DNA of 64,000 bases from Parus major (GCF_001522545.3 NC_031799.1:33075354-33139353); one strand, 5' to 3'; numbered from the stretch's first letter, positions 26,701-41,700 are shown. Numbers and translations are program-made. The notes: generated by a model from the sequence alone, not told the origin.

Positions 26701-29700
26701 AAACAACTTCTAGACAGGGTCCTGACCACCTAGCTCAAAGTGGCCCTGGCTGAACAGGGCAGGTAGACCAGGTACCCTCCAACCTTACTGTGATTCTTTG
26801 AAACACAACCTTCATTTAAAATGTAGCATCAAGAAAAGACCTTAATCAAAGCTTTGCAACTCCAGACAACTGCACTGAATCAAGTGAGATTTGCATTTCC
26901 TTAGACACTGTCCTACTGAAACATGTTATCTAATTTTGAAAGAAAATCCTTTTCCTTCAGTATTTAAGAACAGATTTTATTTTATCTTTATAAACCAAAA
27001 GTGAATTTGAGACAATGATAATATAAAAACGCAAAAACAGTTGAGATTTAGAGAAGATTCACTGCGAAGAGACTGAGAAAAAATTCTTTTGCAGAACACT
27101 GTACAATAAAATTGAAAGATGTAGCAGTAGTGAAGACTGTTCTGTAACCTGTAGGGTATTTTTGCTGAAAATACTTTACTGGAAAGAGCAGCAGACACAT
27201 AATAAAGCAAGCAAAAGGGAGGGAAGATCAAGGACTGCCTTGTAGAACAGCTAGTTTCTACGGAATTCAGGACTACAAGATAATGAGTAAAGTAAGGATA
27301 AAATTAACTAAAATGTGTATGGTCACACGAGTATGAACATGGTCCTTAAACACAAGAGGCAAACTGATGGAAGTTCTTACCAGGTAAGCCTTGTAAGACT
27401 CTCCTGAATATGTAGGTAATGCTACAAAGACAGGGTTAAATGAAGGCTTTTCAAAACTGGCACTAAACACTGTTATTTAGACCACCTTTCCCCAAAAATG
27501 TGTGAAAAGACATGAATATTTGTGAAGAATTGATGAAGTGTGAGCAGTGCAACATGAGGAATTTAACAGGTCTGTATTCCACACAAAGTCTGAACTACAT
27601 GGTAAAAAAATGGGGCTAAATGGTATAAGATATACTTGTTTGGAGAACATTGCTCATTTTATAAAGCCCAGTAGCACAAAAGCCCTGTGATGAGAGGATG
27701 GTGGCAGTCCCTCAGCATGCCTTTAACTGTGGAAAGGCCAAATGAAGCTGATAAGCAATACTCAGATATTGATTTTCTGAGAGTTTGAATCAACATTTTA
27801 AACCTTCCCTCTGAGAATTTCCACACAGTCTATACACAAAGCTGTCTTATGCCAATAAAGAAAATGTGTTTTGGAAAGAAAGTAACTTCAATTTTAGTAC
27901 TAAATATCAACCAGAAAATTCAAAAAGTCTCTTCCCTCAAACTTAACTTCTGGGATTTAAATGATTATCTGAAAACCTCAACTTTCATTTATTGTACATT
28001 CCAGTTTCAGTGAAAAGCTGTAGAGAGAAAAATACAAAAATATATGCTGCATCCTAAAAAATTCTCAAGTCTCTAAAACAAAACAAAACCTCCTCAAACT
28101 ACTCTTTAAAATGTCAAAATCACAAAAAAAGTGATACTATAAATGGAACAATGATTTTTAGATACCAGGCTTGGCAACAATATGCTCTATACACATTTTT
28201 CTCTGTAGATCTGAAACATCTGATAAGGAGGTTCCTAAGCACTCACTCTATGATAATATCATGTGTTTCTCTAGTAGTTTTCACAAAAGATCATCCATAT
28301 TATATACACATACACCATACAAAAGTGATTCTCTGAGAAAAAAGCCATAGAGCAGATTTCTATTGTCTTATTGGTTCTTTCCCATTTACAGCTGACACAT
28401 CTGCTTGCTCTAACTTTGCCTACACAAGTACTTTTACAAAAAGAATACTACAATAAGTAATCCTTATTTAAAGCTCCTTATCTCTGCCTCTCTGATTTAA
28501 AATGGTTTTGATAGTGTGATCTGAGGTTTACATTAATAGAGACTTGCTTCTGTTTCATAAGACCTAAGACTTTAACACATGACAATCTTACAAAAGTAAG
28601 AGAATGGGATACTTGTTTATATTTAAACTTCATTTCATTCAAATTGTTACAGTGTAGTGTAACCTATTTGTAATGTAACTGATAGTTATCTGGATAGGTA
28701 CCTTAACCACTGAATGAAGCTATTAAAAATACTGGGCTATATATAATGACATTATTTAAAATACTGACTAAATTAAGAGCTCATGTAGTAGAACCCAGAT
28801 CAATCTTGAGTTTTACAAAGGATCAAAAAGGTTATATATGGCACAAACAAATCAATATGGAACATCTCATCCAGAAACTGTTTCCTTTAGTTAAAATTGT
28901 AACATTTAACATGCAAAATTTTATTTACTCTCACTAGTCCTCTCTCAAAGCAAATTTAGGCCACCAAGAGCACCAAGAATGGATTCGTCCTTTGGCTTTT
29001 TCCTGCCCTGAAGTAAGTTTGCAACTGAATTGTTGTTGTCCAAAATACTCAGACCATGGCACTTTATTTGATGATATTTTACTCTTCTTGAGGAAGACAC
29101 AATGCAATAAGCACTATCTTGAAACTGTATTTTTTTATCTACAGAACACAGCTGCATTGTCGTAACCAAAATCCACCAAAGCAGCATGAGAAATGCAAAA
29201 ATATCATCCATTTACTGAAAAATACTAAAACTGTTACAGCCTGTATTTACTTCTTCTCTTGCCACAGTTTAGACTGTAATACTTTTGCAGCTGATAATTC
29301 AAATTATGAAACACAGTTTACTGTATGTAACCTCATCCCACTATTTAGGTAATATCTAAAATGACCTCATACAGAGCAGCAAAATCACTTGATTGAATTC
29401 TGTCCTCCTCAAGACTGTTCACTAAGTATGGTATTAAACAGAGTAAGTTTTGCAATGGTTTTCTGACTGGGGTAATCAGTGTTGAGGCACTGATCCAGTT
29501 ACTGCTGGCCCCACTTCTGGTTATCCCCTGACGAGTGAGTCATCATTCCTCGGGGAGCCCAGGCACAGGTGGAGCTGCCTGTTAACCTCAGCAACAAAAC
29601 AGCTCTGCTGCTGATGGGGTACTTATAATCAGTCACCTTTAAAGGCTCCTTTCATGTCCCTCTGAGATGATGATACAAGTTCCCTGGATATGTAAACAGA

Positions 29701-32700
29701 TTCTGTGAAGTGCAAATAGCTCCATTTATCCTTACCTTCTAACTCTGCTGTACGAAACATGAATTCCTACAACACAGGGCATCATTTCCTCACCTCTTCC
29801 AGATGGCTTGCAACACACTAAGTACACAGGAAGAAATTCTTTCGTGTTCAGATATCCACAGCAAGAACAGGTAACAGGTCTCAAGATAGTTCAAAAAACC
29901 CTACATCCACGTTCTGGACTCAGGCAGCTCCATCCTACTGTGCTACACATTTGCCAAGACTGCTTTCATTAGGGCAGACAGCATTAATTACCAAATTTCT
30001 TTGCTCCTCCACAGCAGCATAATGTTAAAACAAATAAATCTGATCACCAAATAAATCTGATCACGCATCTACTTGTTTTCAGCCCTAACAGGAATAAATG
30101 GCTTGAGACATTGTTGCTCAGAGAGGGGCAGTAGAAACCCCATTATAATACCCGGAGCCAGAGGAAACTCAAAGCACACATTTCTGTTGGGCAGATAAAG
30201 ATTTCTACTTCCAAGGGAAGATAAAAGCCTGAAAGTTTAGAGGCCTTCGACAGAAAATGTTAGGTTTTAGTACCAATAAAGCTGGATGTTTTACTCAAAG
30301 GCTTTTGGGGTTTGGGGTTCTTTGGTTTTGGTTTTGGGTTTTTGGGTAGGAAAAAGCATGAAGTAAGTAATTTAGTGACATTTTTTCTATCAGAAATGTA
30401 GGTATGCAATGTACTGCAGTATTGACTAAGCCAAAACGGTACTACTGAATAATGAATGATTCAAAGAATTAACACAAATTCACACCAACATTCTTAAGCT
30501 ACATAGCAGTTTTTCTATTGCTAGTGTGGTGATCTCAAACCACCTTCAATGAACACTCAAAATATTATTAAATTTGGTTTCAGGTATGACACTGCCCTTA
30601 AACAGCAATGGTTGCCTGGCAGAGAAGGAGTGGATTACGTTGTTGAGAAGGAAAGGCAGCTGCCATACAGAGGGTATGAAGGAAAACTGCTTCATTACAT
30701 TTGCTTTGATTTATTTCCTGTACCAGGTTCACATGCACACTTCAGTACTGGGAGAACAGACACACAGGCACCATCAACCCTGAGTCTGGGGCAGGCAAAC
30801 CATGTCCATCAGAAGCATCCCTTGCCCATTCCAAGAGGGCCCTCCAGCATTCCTCCACAGTGCCAAATGGAGCACAAACCCAGGGCTCCACAGCACAGAG
30901 AGGTGAACAGCAGTGCCCACCTCATCAGCAGGCAATGTGCAGTGGTTCCTTCTGCACAGGAATGAGGTAGAGTACACACAGCAGCAGTGAACTCTAAACT
31001 TCAGGGGATTATTGAGTCTTCCAAATATTAAAAAATAAATTGTGTACTTAGGGTGTGTCCTGGAGAGGTCATCTCTGTCATGACCAGAGTACAAGCCTCT
31101 GAATGGGAAGTATTATCAAAATTATCTAATGAAGTTCATGGGGAGTTTGGCAGCAAACTTTCAAAAATACATTTTTGCCTCCCCTAAAAGAAGTGTAAAT
31201 GTACTGTTTCCAAATAAAAAAATAAAAGAGCATAAAAGCCTTGAATAGATCTAATTATTGTAGATAAAATGCCAGCTGAAAACTATCAAGTATTAGATTT
31301 TATTTTAAATATGTGCAGCCATCCTTCTGGATCACAACATCATTTATGTAAAGTAGATGAAGCAACTTCAAAGCAATGAAATCCTTATCAAGAAGATCTC
31401 ACTTCATTATGATTAAAATAAAATGTCCTGTCTTTAATATTTTATTACTTTGACTGCAATCCACCTTGGCCTCTCAAAATTGTCATGACTTTACCGTACA
31501 TGATACAAAGTCTTTTTATCACACAAAACCCCCCCAAAACAATTACAGTACTGGCACTGCACATACACAATTAAAACCCTTACTTTCTGCAGCGTAGCAG
31601 GTGAACAGGATTTCCAGTGCTGAAATACAGAAAATATGGCTCCAATTCAAACCTGCACTTATGCAAATATTTGAGTTAATTCACATTAGTCACAATGAAG
31701 CAGATGTAGCCAGCACTTGCAAATGAAGTAAAATACTGCAGCCTGTATTACTAGCTTAAAAATGATTAATGTTAATTCTGTGGTCAAAATGTGACATTGC
31801 CTAAAACTAAAAAAAAAATCCAAACAGACTTTGCCTCAAGAATACAAAATTTCATGGCTCTTGCAAGATTACTTTTGCAACCGGAACATTTAATCGTATC
31901 TATATAGTTTGTCTCCACTGCTTTACTTCTAAACTTTTAACATTTCTGTAAGCCAGAAATTTAACACTTGAGCTTGCTGCCCAGAAGTCTGTCATACTGC
32001 TTCCTCATCCATATACACCATATACAGAACAGCCTAACATGCACCTAAGCTTTTCACTCACCTAAGTGAGTGAAGACAAAGCATAGTAACACTTATTTAA
32101 AATAGGCAAAGTATAGCAGCTGAATGCTGCCATACTACAGTAGGTCCTGATGGCCACAGAGCATACTTGTGCTTACTGCCACTTCTCTATAGATTATCTT
32201 TGGCCACTATTTCTCTCTGAGCATATATCTGGAAGGAAACACCTCAGACTGTACAGTATTTACCTGTTTGTGACTACTGAATTACCTTCTCAGCTATAGC
32301 TGGTACTACATCCAACAATACCACAGGAATGGCTGGCATGGTTTAAAGAGCGTTGTTATTTACTGGACTAGAAGCAGAAAGACTTCATTTAATTATCACA
32401 CAAAAAGTAAATAATGTAATAATATGATAACTGCAAACCCACAAGGCCCAGTCTGCAGTGAAACGCAGTATTAACGCTGTTCTGCAGCATTAATAATCTT
32501 GAGTCACAGTTTCACAAATAAAATAAAACCTATCTTCTCTTTTTTTTACCTTTGGTAACTACATGAAAACAGCACATGGAGCTGACTGTTCCTTCTGACC
32601 TTAAATATTACCTGAAAAAGGTCTGACTTGAGCTCCAAGCCCTGTCAGAGAATAGGCTTTTTCAGCTAACAAGGGCCTGGAGGTTTTACAAAACTATAGG

Positions 32701-35700
32701 GGTTTTCAAAATGTTCTTCCACTTTTGCAAATCATCAAACTACTACATCACAAGTCAGAATGAAAGTGGCATTTTATGGATTCCTTTAAAAAGGTACTCA
32801 TACTCTAAGGCTGCTTTAGGACATGCAAGCAGTTAATTAAGTACAAAGGTATAGTCTGTGTGATCTCTACTATATTTTCATTGTTCCGTAAAGGCGTTCC
32901 TGAGAAAGGAGACAGGGTTTCTTCCTAAAGGCAAAAGACCCACTCTGCTCTTAAAAACTGAAACTCCTTACCCCTGAGCTGCCACATTTTGCTAGCGTGA
33001 ATTTCTGCCCATATTGTATTCCATAGGCTTCGACAAGCCAAAAGGCTGCTACCATTTCTAATGCAGTGACATACACAGGCAGGAAGGGAAAAAGACAATA
33101 CATACCATGAGCAAAATAATCACACCAGAAGAAAACAATTTGCCAGAAACACATGGACTCCCTAAAAAATCCACCAAACCACTGTCATGCATGGCAGACT
33201 TAGAGCTGTTACTCAGTTCTCTACAACTGAAGATACAGGGAGAATATTTAATACCTGAATGCCTGCCTTATATCCTTTGTGCCCTCCTGCTGCAGCAACT
33301 TCACTAAGAGCCATCCTTCCTACCCAGTCAAGCAAAACCCGAAGTAATCAAACAAGAAGTATCTGAGCACCACTTCTGAAATGGCTCCCAGCTCAAAAGG
33401 GGTGGCTCCAACCACAGAAAATGCCTTACTCGGATCCAAAATTCTGTATTTCTCCATCTCAGACAACAGCTTGCAGCTCACACAAATATTACAAGAATAT
33501 CACCATATTTCAGCCTGGCAGCAAAACCAAGGTCAAGTTCTTTTTTTTTTATCATGTTGCTGCACTGTCCCACACAGGAAGCAAACAGGTGGAGTTTTCA
33601 TTAACAAAAACATCCTGTAATTGAATTTAAAAGCAAAATCTTTACAGTTTTGAAATAGACTGTGTTAACATGCCTATGTCTCAATAAAACCATAAATCAA
33701 CATGCTTTCACTCTATACTTTATTTTGTATGTTTCATACCAGAGCCACTAAAACAGTTTTTCAGCCTTCATGTGTGATTTCAAAATGAACTCAGAGAAGA
33801 CCTCACACTCTTTTGAACACTTAGCTGATCACTAACACTGAAGCCCAACTTTAATTCACAGATGTATTTGAAAAGTGATACTTAATGAAGCAAGATGAAG
33901 AGAAACACAGACACTTGTTTCACTTGAAAACAGCTCAAAGTCAACAGAAAAACAAAATTCCCATTAAAACATCTTTCTTTTTGGTAATCCTACTACTTGG
34001 GAATAGAATCTCCTCATTACAGTGACATTCTAGGAACTCCTCTTCCTCCTCCACAAAATTGGCATCATTGACAGAACTGCCTCTTTCAGCAAAAAAATAA
34101 CTGTGATATAAGTGCAACCCTTTTCCTGGATTTACTGAACTAATACCTGAAAACAAAGATTTAGAGTGTGAAATACAAGCATTTAAATCCATTTCATTTT
34201 CTCTCAAAAGAAACACGAATTTCTAAAGAATATCAAAAGAACAATATTGGTTCATCAATATCTCCCATATGCTCATTGTCACAATGTTGATATTTAGTAA
34301 TTGAGTAGACTTGAATAGGCAATACAATTTAGCTAGAACATCCATAAGTTTGAACTTATGGCCATTAACATCCTTCAGTTTGGACAATCTGGCAATAAGA
34401 GAGAGAAAGGGGAGAACACAAATTTGGTGCACAGTCCCACAGACTAGGAATACTCAATACAGCACTGAGTAAAGCATTAAGAAAAACCAAACCACCACTT
34501 ACGTCAGATTTGGAGGAGACATTTTCCTCCATGTCAGAATCACTGGGATCTACAATATCATCAAATGGTGGCAAAGTAGACGTCTTCCTTTCCAGTACAT
34601 CATTTTCAATTTTGACTCTCCCCACCTTGAGTTGAGGCTTATCTTTTGTCTGTTTTTTGTCAGCTGAACAAGTAAGAATCAGTGGTGGGGCACTAGGAAA
34701 ACTTTTAAATAATGAATCCGAGCTGGGTTTTTTTCTTTTTCTTGCAGAAGATTCATCAGTGTCCAGCACAGAGGGCCTTTTTGTGAGAGTCTTCTTCTCT
34801 TGCTGCTGTCCACACGTTATGGTAAGGATGGGGGTGTTTTCAGATTTTGGTTCCTTGGACATGGGTTTGGGTTCCTTGAAGGCCATCTTGGGAACCATTT
34901 TTTCATCTTTTAGTGGTTTGTTTTCTTTGGGTTTCTTAGAGGATTCTTTGGAAGATTTGTTATGTTCCCTGGAAGGTTCTTTGAAGGCACTTTTTTGTTC
35001 TTTTGAGTCTTTAGAAATTTTTTCTTTGTGCTCCTTTGTTAACTTCTGGGTCTTTGAAAAACTGTTACTACTGCTGCTGCTATTTATGTTCAGAATCCTA
35101 GCTGGGTCCTGCAAAGAGGAGATGCAAAATTTTACTTAAAAAAGAAGCAACCCTAAATTCTCAAATGGCACAGTATGGACATAGGATTCATATTAAAAAC
35201 TTGGAGCCGCAGGTGAGTAACCAGGAGAAGAAATAACCATCGAAGAACAGATAGAAGGCCCAACATTTGGTCAAAACATCTGTTACAAACTGGTGGAACA
35301 TGAATAGTTATCACTGCTTGTCAAAAAGTTACAACAAAAGCTAGTTTCTAAGCTAGGCATTATAAAAAAACATTTTACGGTTAACATAAAGCCTGTTTAG
35401 GAAATCTTTATCATCACCATTACCTATGAGAAAATAAAAATCACAAAGAAAAATGAAGATATGAACCACATGATGTCAACAGAATTACTACAGGATTAGA
35501 GGAAAACATGATGACATTTCAGACAAAGTCTGACTTCTCTGCTGTGATCTTTCAGCTTTTGCCAAATCTTTTTCCTCATAAACAATAAAAACCTTGTGTA
35601 CAACCTGGCTATGGAAGAATTGATTGGATAGCCACTGCCTTTTTATGGAAAACTCCTAAAGCTGAAAAAGCTTCCTTCTTTGAATATACTGGAGTCTCTG

Positions 35701-38700
35701 CTGAGTCTTTAATTACATATATATTTTTTAATTTAACTGTTCTAAGTGGGAAGTGTTTCTCATAAGGTGGACTGAGTGTAGGACTCAGAGGTCCTACATG
35801 AGAGGCAAAAAACCAGAAACAGCAGAGCAGTAACATTCTTTACTCAGTTGAATATTAAAAGGTCAAGTGGCAACTTGAACTTAGTTCTGAAGGCAATAAA
35901 GGAACCATCCAGGATGGGTCATTTGGATCCTTTCTTCTGAGAATTAACACCTGCCCATGGAAACTGACAGCAGTGGGCTCTCGATATCCCCAGAACACCC
36001 AGTAGACTAACCACCCTATCTTAAATACTAAGACAGGGTCCATTTTTATACTGCTTCAAATCTGCAAAGTGACGTTTCAATTTACAGGAACCCATGGTCA
36101 TGAAGTTTACATTGCTTACTTTCTTCCAAGCTAATTATAAGCATTTCTGTCTATATGTTGCCCAGGAAGTGAGAAACTTTTAGAAAGAAACACTTCAATG
36201 TATACTGCGTACACCCATTGATTTTCTTTACCTAGAAGAGATGTGTATGTAAATATGGTGTCTCTGGCTGTCTAAAGCTGCCACAGATTTAGAGAACTGT
36301 AGAGAGGAAGACATATTTAGCTTATCTTTCATCTTTACTTAACCACTCTTTTACCCACAACATAGACAGAACTGAAGAAGTACAGTGGAAAGTAAAGGAC
36401 CAAAGCAGGACATGGCCACCCTCATCCTCCACAGCGACTAATTTTAAAAAATGCACACAGTACAACTGCTCTGAAAAAAAACAACAAACCTATCCAAGAA
36501 AACAAAGCAGAATTTACATGTTAAGGGAAGCCTTGTCAATTAGAGGAGAAAGGAAGTCTAAGACTACATCCACTGATGTGTTTCCAGTTCATAAGTAACT
36601 ACTTATCATAAGTAACTACTTATAACTACTTATAACTTCTCCAATTAGGGTGTATTAAGTTTAAGACCTGAAAGCTCTATACAAAATGTGCAGTATCTTC
36701 TTTCTCCTCTGCAACAATAGGTAGAAACAATTAACTAAAAATAATTACTTAAAAGTGTTCGTCCCATCTCATTATCTTATTTAGCGAAACACTGAGTCAC
36801 ATTGCTGCATAAATTATTTAACTGCATGTTTTTACAAGATGCTTCTTGCATCTGTACCGCAAATGTATTTTCATGTCAGATTTGGGAAACTATGTATTCA
36901 TATAAAATATGTATCAACATTTACATTGGCCATTACCATCAACAATGAACAATACTTTAATGACATCTGAATGTCTAAACCTGAGGCATTTTCTCAATTC
37001 CCAGGCAAGCAATTAAAAAAACAAAAATAAAAAACAATTTAGCACTCCTTGTGACACGTTTTACTTGAGTCATAAGATTTTTCCTGGTGTTCTTCTTTAA
37101 GACTACAAGAAAAAAAAAGTTTACTATTTCCTTTGATGCAAGAGCAGCACAAAAGCTGACTGATGAACTAATTACTAATGCTTCTAGTGTCACATGTTCT
37201 ATCATGCCAGTATTGCCCTGGGGAGAAATAAATTATCTGTCATTACTGAACCAGATAGAGAAATTATCTCTTTTACTGGTCTCCTTATAGCACATTATTT
37301 TACATACAGCACATATATTTTACATTTCAGAAGGAGAGTCTCATTTTAGAGGTTTTCCAACAGATCTGTGGAAATGGTTCTGGGGCACAGCAGTATTGAA
37401 ACCAAAAGCAACTTGAGATCTGTTGTCTTTTCGATTTTAATACCAAGCTTTTTTCATCTTCCTACAACATGAAAGCTGGTATTTTCACAGAAATTGTAGT
37501 ACAAATATGTGACATACTTATGAGACTTATTTCTACACCCCTCTTGCATGCACTCTTAGAATTAGCCTTTCCTAAAGGCACCCAACCCATTGCTTTTATA
37601 TCTGCATTCACTGCCTAAGTAAAAAAATTATCTTTTCTTATTTCCTTAATTTCTGCAATGACCAAAAAGAAGCCAACAATGACATAGAGGAGACAGCAGT
37701 AGGAATATAAAATCTGTAAAACAGAAAATAGTCAAATTATATACACCAGTAAGTTATATCAAACCTGATGATGAACATGGGATGCTGGTGGGAATGAGAA
37801 GGCGCTGAATATTCCATATTATGTACATCTTAATAAAAATCAGAATGTACTTTCAAACCATTTTCCTACTAATCAGAACCTGACAGCATGTTTAAATGTT
37901 TATTTCCCCATTAATAAGTGTTGAAGGAAATAAGAGTAAATTAAATAAAACACTCTTTCCTCAAGTTCACTGAAAAACTGGGATTGTAGGGTTTTGTCAG
38001 GTAATGTATCTGCACACCATAGCTTACATTTTAGATATTTTACATTAATACATTTGTGTGTTCATCGAATATTGAAGCAACTCAAGTCAATGTTAGCCTT
38101 TGGTATGTTGCATAACAAACTTTCGATATGTATGCAGAAGTGTAGTACAGGCACATAGGCCAAAACACCTGTAGATGCCATCTTAAGCCAAGTAACACCG
38201 TGTGCACACAGTACTTCAAGATATACAGCACTGCTCTATAAAAGGGGCTAACATATCTTTCAAAATATATATTTTAGAAAGCACAATAAAAATCTAAAAT
38301 TTTATCAGCAAATAAAACCTGAGCTACTGTGACTATTGTACTCAACTCCTGCCCATATTTTGGCCAACACATCTCATGCTAGGGCCCAAGACGCATTCTG
38401 GGAGCACACAGAGCATATTGTAGGCAGGGCAGGTGACCAGAAAAGCTAAAGGGCCATTACACTGCCATGATCACCTCAAACTGCTGTCTCCTGCAGCCAT
38501 CATCTTTGGCAGTTTCATCACCATCTTCTAATTCACAGGAATTGCATAAACTACACCTGCAATCTAGAAGGCATAAAACATCATCTTATCAAAAAGGCCC
38601 AACTTCTGAAGCTGATTCCCTACCAGCTAGACTGCTCAGGCTTTCACACTTCCCACTGTGAAACAGGGTATTCCCACATTGTGACAAAGGAATAAGGATG

Positions 38701-41700
38701 AGCACCCTCATGCTCAGCTGGTAACTTTATTTTTTTACAGATCCCAAGCACATAGATTAAGAGTTACAGGTTATAAACTAAGAAATTTTGTGATTTGGGA
38801 GGTGAATTCACTTTACAGACTAATCTGGGCAATGGGAACCAACCGTTTGTTGTGGTTTTGTGTTTCTTAACAAGCTCATGAAATTAAGTTTAAATCACAG
38901 AGTACATTGTCCTGAAAATTTGAGAAGACACAAATGGACCGTGATAGCTGCTCAATATGTAACATATCTGCAGATTAAAACACTTCTGTAATAACAGGGC
39001 AAAAAATGATGCTGAATTGTATACGTTACAGAGTTGGGTTCTGACTTCACACCACAAAATGTAATCCCCAATTTGTCTTAATGTGAGACAGAGTAAGCAG
39101 TAACTTCTGGAAACCATTGCAAACCTCAACTGCTGACAGACATTAGTAACCTAACTAAGAAATGGAACACTTGGGAGGGGTGGGGTAAGCAGAGGGGCAG
39201 GGGCAGAGGCAGTTCATTACATTTTATGAAGTTATTGAGCACATTGCCATGGCCTTGTCAGTGTACTTTACTCTGAGTTTAGACTACAAATTTAGTACTA
39301 GTGATCATAAAAATGTGCCTTATTTTAATTACTAATAAAAAAATGTTACATCTGTTGAAATAATGTATCTGTATTAAGCCAATGGACTAGAATTAGTCTC
39401 AAATATGCCTATTGCTCTCAAAAGGAAAAGAGGAGAAAGATATCCAGAAGTAATTCCTTCATCAAGCAAATTCAGATTTCTGTTGGAATACCAGCTTGAT
39501 TACTAGCTGATTGGGGGGGGGGGGGGGCGGGAAGGCGGCAAAAAAAACAAGAAAGAAAATCACAGTATTTGAGAACCTCCAAAAATACCATGGAGTAGGA
39601 GAATAATTTACCTGTTTGCAACAAAAATTTGAAAAACCTTCCAGACTTCAATTTTGCCTAGACCATCAACTGTTATGATGATCAGAAGAATTAGAAGCAG
39701 ATGGAGAATTCCAAAGCTCACTGGCTTAACAGTGAAGGCCAACTGGGGGAGCATAAAACAATTTTTGTTTTTTTTTTCTGGTCACACACAGGAACAAAAG
39801 CTTTTGTTTTCTTTGCTTATAAAATAAATCTTGTTTCTTGTTTCTCTGATACTACAGTTCATTGCAAAAGACATAATAATCCCCAAGGAAAACCAACCAA
39901 GCTTTATCTCTATTCTGTGCATGTAATATTTATATAACACAAACAGGCATAGCAATAGCACTATTTTAATTCAACACAAATACCTGTAAGCAGCCTGCAG
40001 CTGTTCTTACATTCTGAAAAAAACGCATAAAGGAAAAGTTTTCATGCATTTCTGCCTGACATCTGTACTTCCAAGATTAAAGCTTTGTTTTGGAATCAAA
40101 ATAACTTAAAAAAATAATTTAAAAAAAAAATAGTGAGTGGGGCTCACTAATACCATCTCCATTAAACTGAATGAAAATAAAAATCACTTTAGAAATACAA
40201 ACATCTCTATTTAATACATATTTAAGAAGTGAATGTGACAGAAAGCAAACTGACAGTTGTCTTTTACTTCATACTTTATTGTACTTTTCGTAAGTGAATG
40301 CTAGACCAAGAATAACATTTTGTTGCACTGGTTTTATTGTTACTTAAATTCTTATCTAACCATAAAGCTTAGTGCTACTTTGCAGTGGCAAACAGAGAAG
40401 CATAAGGTTCTGTTTGTTCCATGCTCAAAGTTTAAAAATGACCTCAAAGTTAACTGTGGTATTCACAGACAAAACAAACCAAAAACTAGGCCAAGCACAT
40501 CAAAGGCCTATTGCTGTAGCATAAAAATCCCAAAGTCACCGAGTGCAGACATTTGGAGTACTTCTGTGACCAGCAGCTTATGCCCAAGAACTATCAAGAT
40601 TTTCCTGCAACTCTTATTCAAGAGGCATATTTAAATGAAATCTGGACATGAAGTTGTTCTATCATTTGGGTTACTCCAAATGACAAACCCAAAAATCTAT
40701 TTGTACATTGGCTGGAACTTTCCTACATTCCAACCAGAACAAAAACACTTGAGACCAAAATTCAAGGCTTTTCAGCTCCAAGAGCTTGCAACAAAAACCC
40801 CAGACTTTAGCATTGCACTATACCCAAGGTTATCTTGTGTTTCCATTTCTCAAGAATAGCTTATGATTCTCAGCAAGGCAGGTATTTACAAGCCTATCTT
40901 TATGAGATGAAAGACTAACTGCTCATAAGCGTGTGTTCCAAGTTTGGACAGGGTGAAGCAACCACTGCTGGGGGAGAGGAAAAATCAAATATCCACAGGG
41001 ACTGAAAAAAAAAATAAAAATCAGTGTATTGATAAAACACTTCTCCCCACTACTAAAAATTCTAGGGATGGAATCCTGATGCATGCCTAACCTCTTCAAA
41101 CATAGCTGCACAGTATGGGACAAACTCTGTGTACGTTTGAGTTGCTTCAGCAGAAAATGAAAAGATTTTAAGCGCTAGTTTGTGTAGATGACTACAGCAA
41201 ATACACACTTCAGCAAATACCTGCTTCACTCCATCACACTCCACACTTGACGTTTTTCCACGTCAGATGGAAATTCACTGTCTAAATACAATTTGGAAAA
41301 TTACTTCCCAGGTTTACACTTGCTTACAAAAAACTGAGATCAACACTTACCATGGTGTACTAGGCAGAGAATTAGTACAGGAACCAGTATCATGTCAGTA
41401 CCTCTATGATGTCCTTCTAGAGATGCTTGGGTTGTTTATTAACCCAAGCCTCAGCACACCTGCTTTGGCATGCAAAGCAAGGCACGAGTGAATCAACATT
41501 ACAGCCAACTCCTCAGAAGAGACTGGAAAATGAACTGTAGATATCTACCTACCAACATCACAAGAACCCCTATTAGAGATGGTCAAGTGTCACAGTAATG
41601 TTTGGTATCTAATCAGATGGAGATACATCCTAGTCTAACCAGCAGCACCTTTCTTCAGCACCTGATGTAGGCATCTGCTTTCCTTTGAGACATTAAGCAC

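Larger units (their letters stand above)
22765..34502 (-). other. MLLT3: MLLT3 intron 5
   Basis: This 11.7-kb intron is the longest complete one in the window. It holds two CR1 tails (26035-26128 and 26590-26803), an A run near 22866, a C-rich tract at 24250-24285, a 17-bp exact tandem duplication (30031-30064), a G/T-rich tract at 30300-30348 and a 9-bp perfect hairpin at 32053-32074. A comparatively GC-rich block lies at about 29470-29680. Confidence 0.9.

Noticed and set aside
34657..35139. Open frame of 160 codons on plus opposite exon 5
   Set aside because: It is the mirror of the Lys/Ser/Glu-rich MLLT3 exon 5; the Phe/Leu/Ser-rich translation is what the complement of such codons produces.
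38236..38246. TATA-box-like tataaaagggg on plus
   Set aside because: No CpG-rich or initiator context and no gene follows; isolated TATA matches are common in AT-rich introns.
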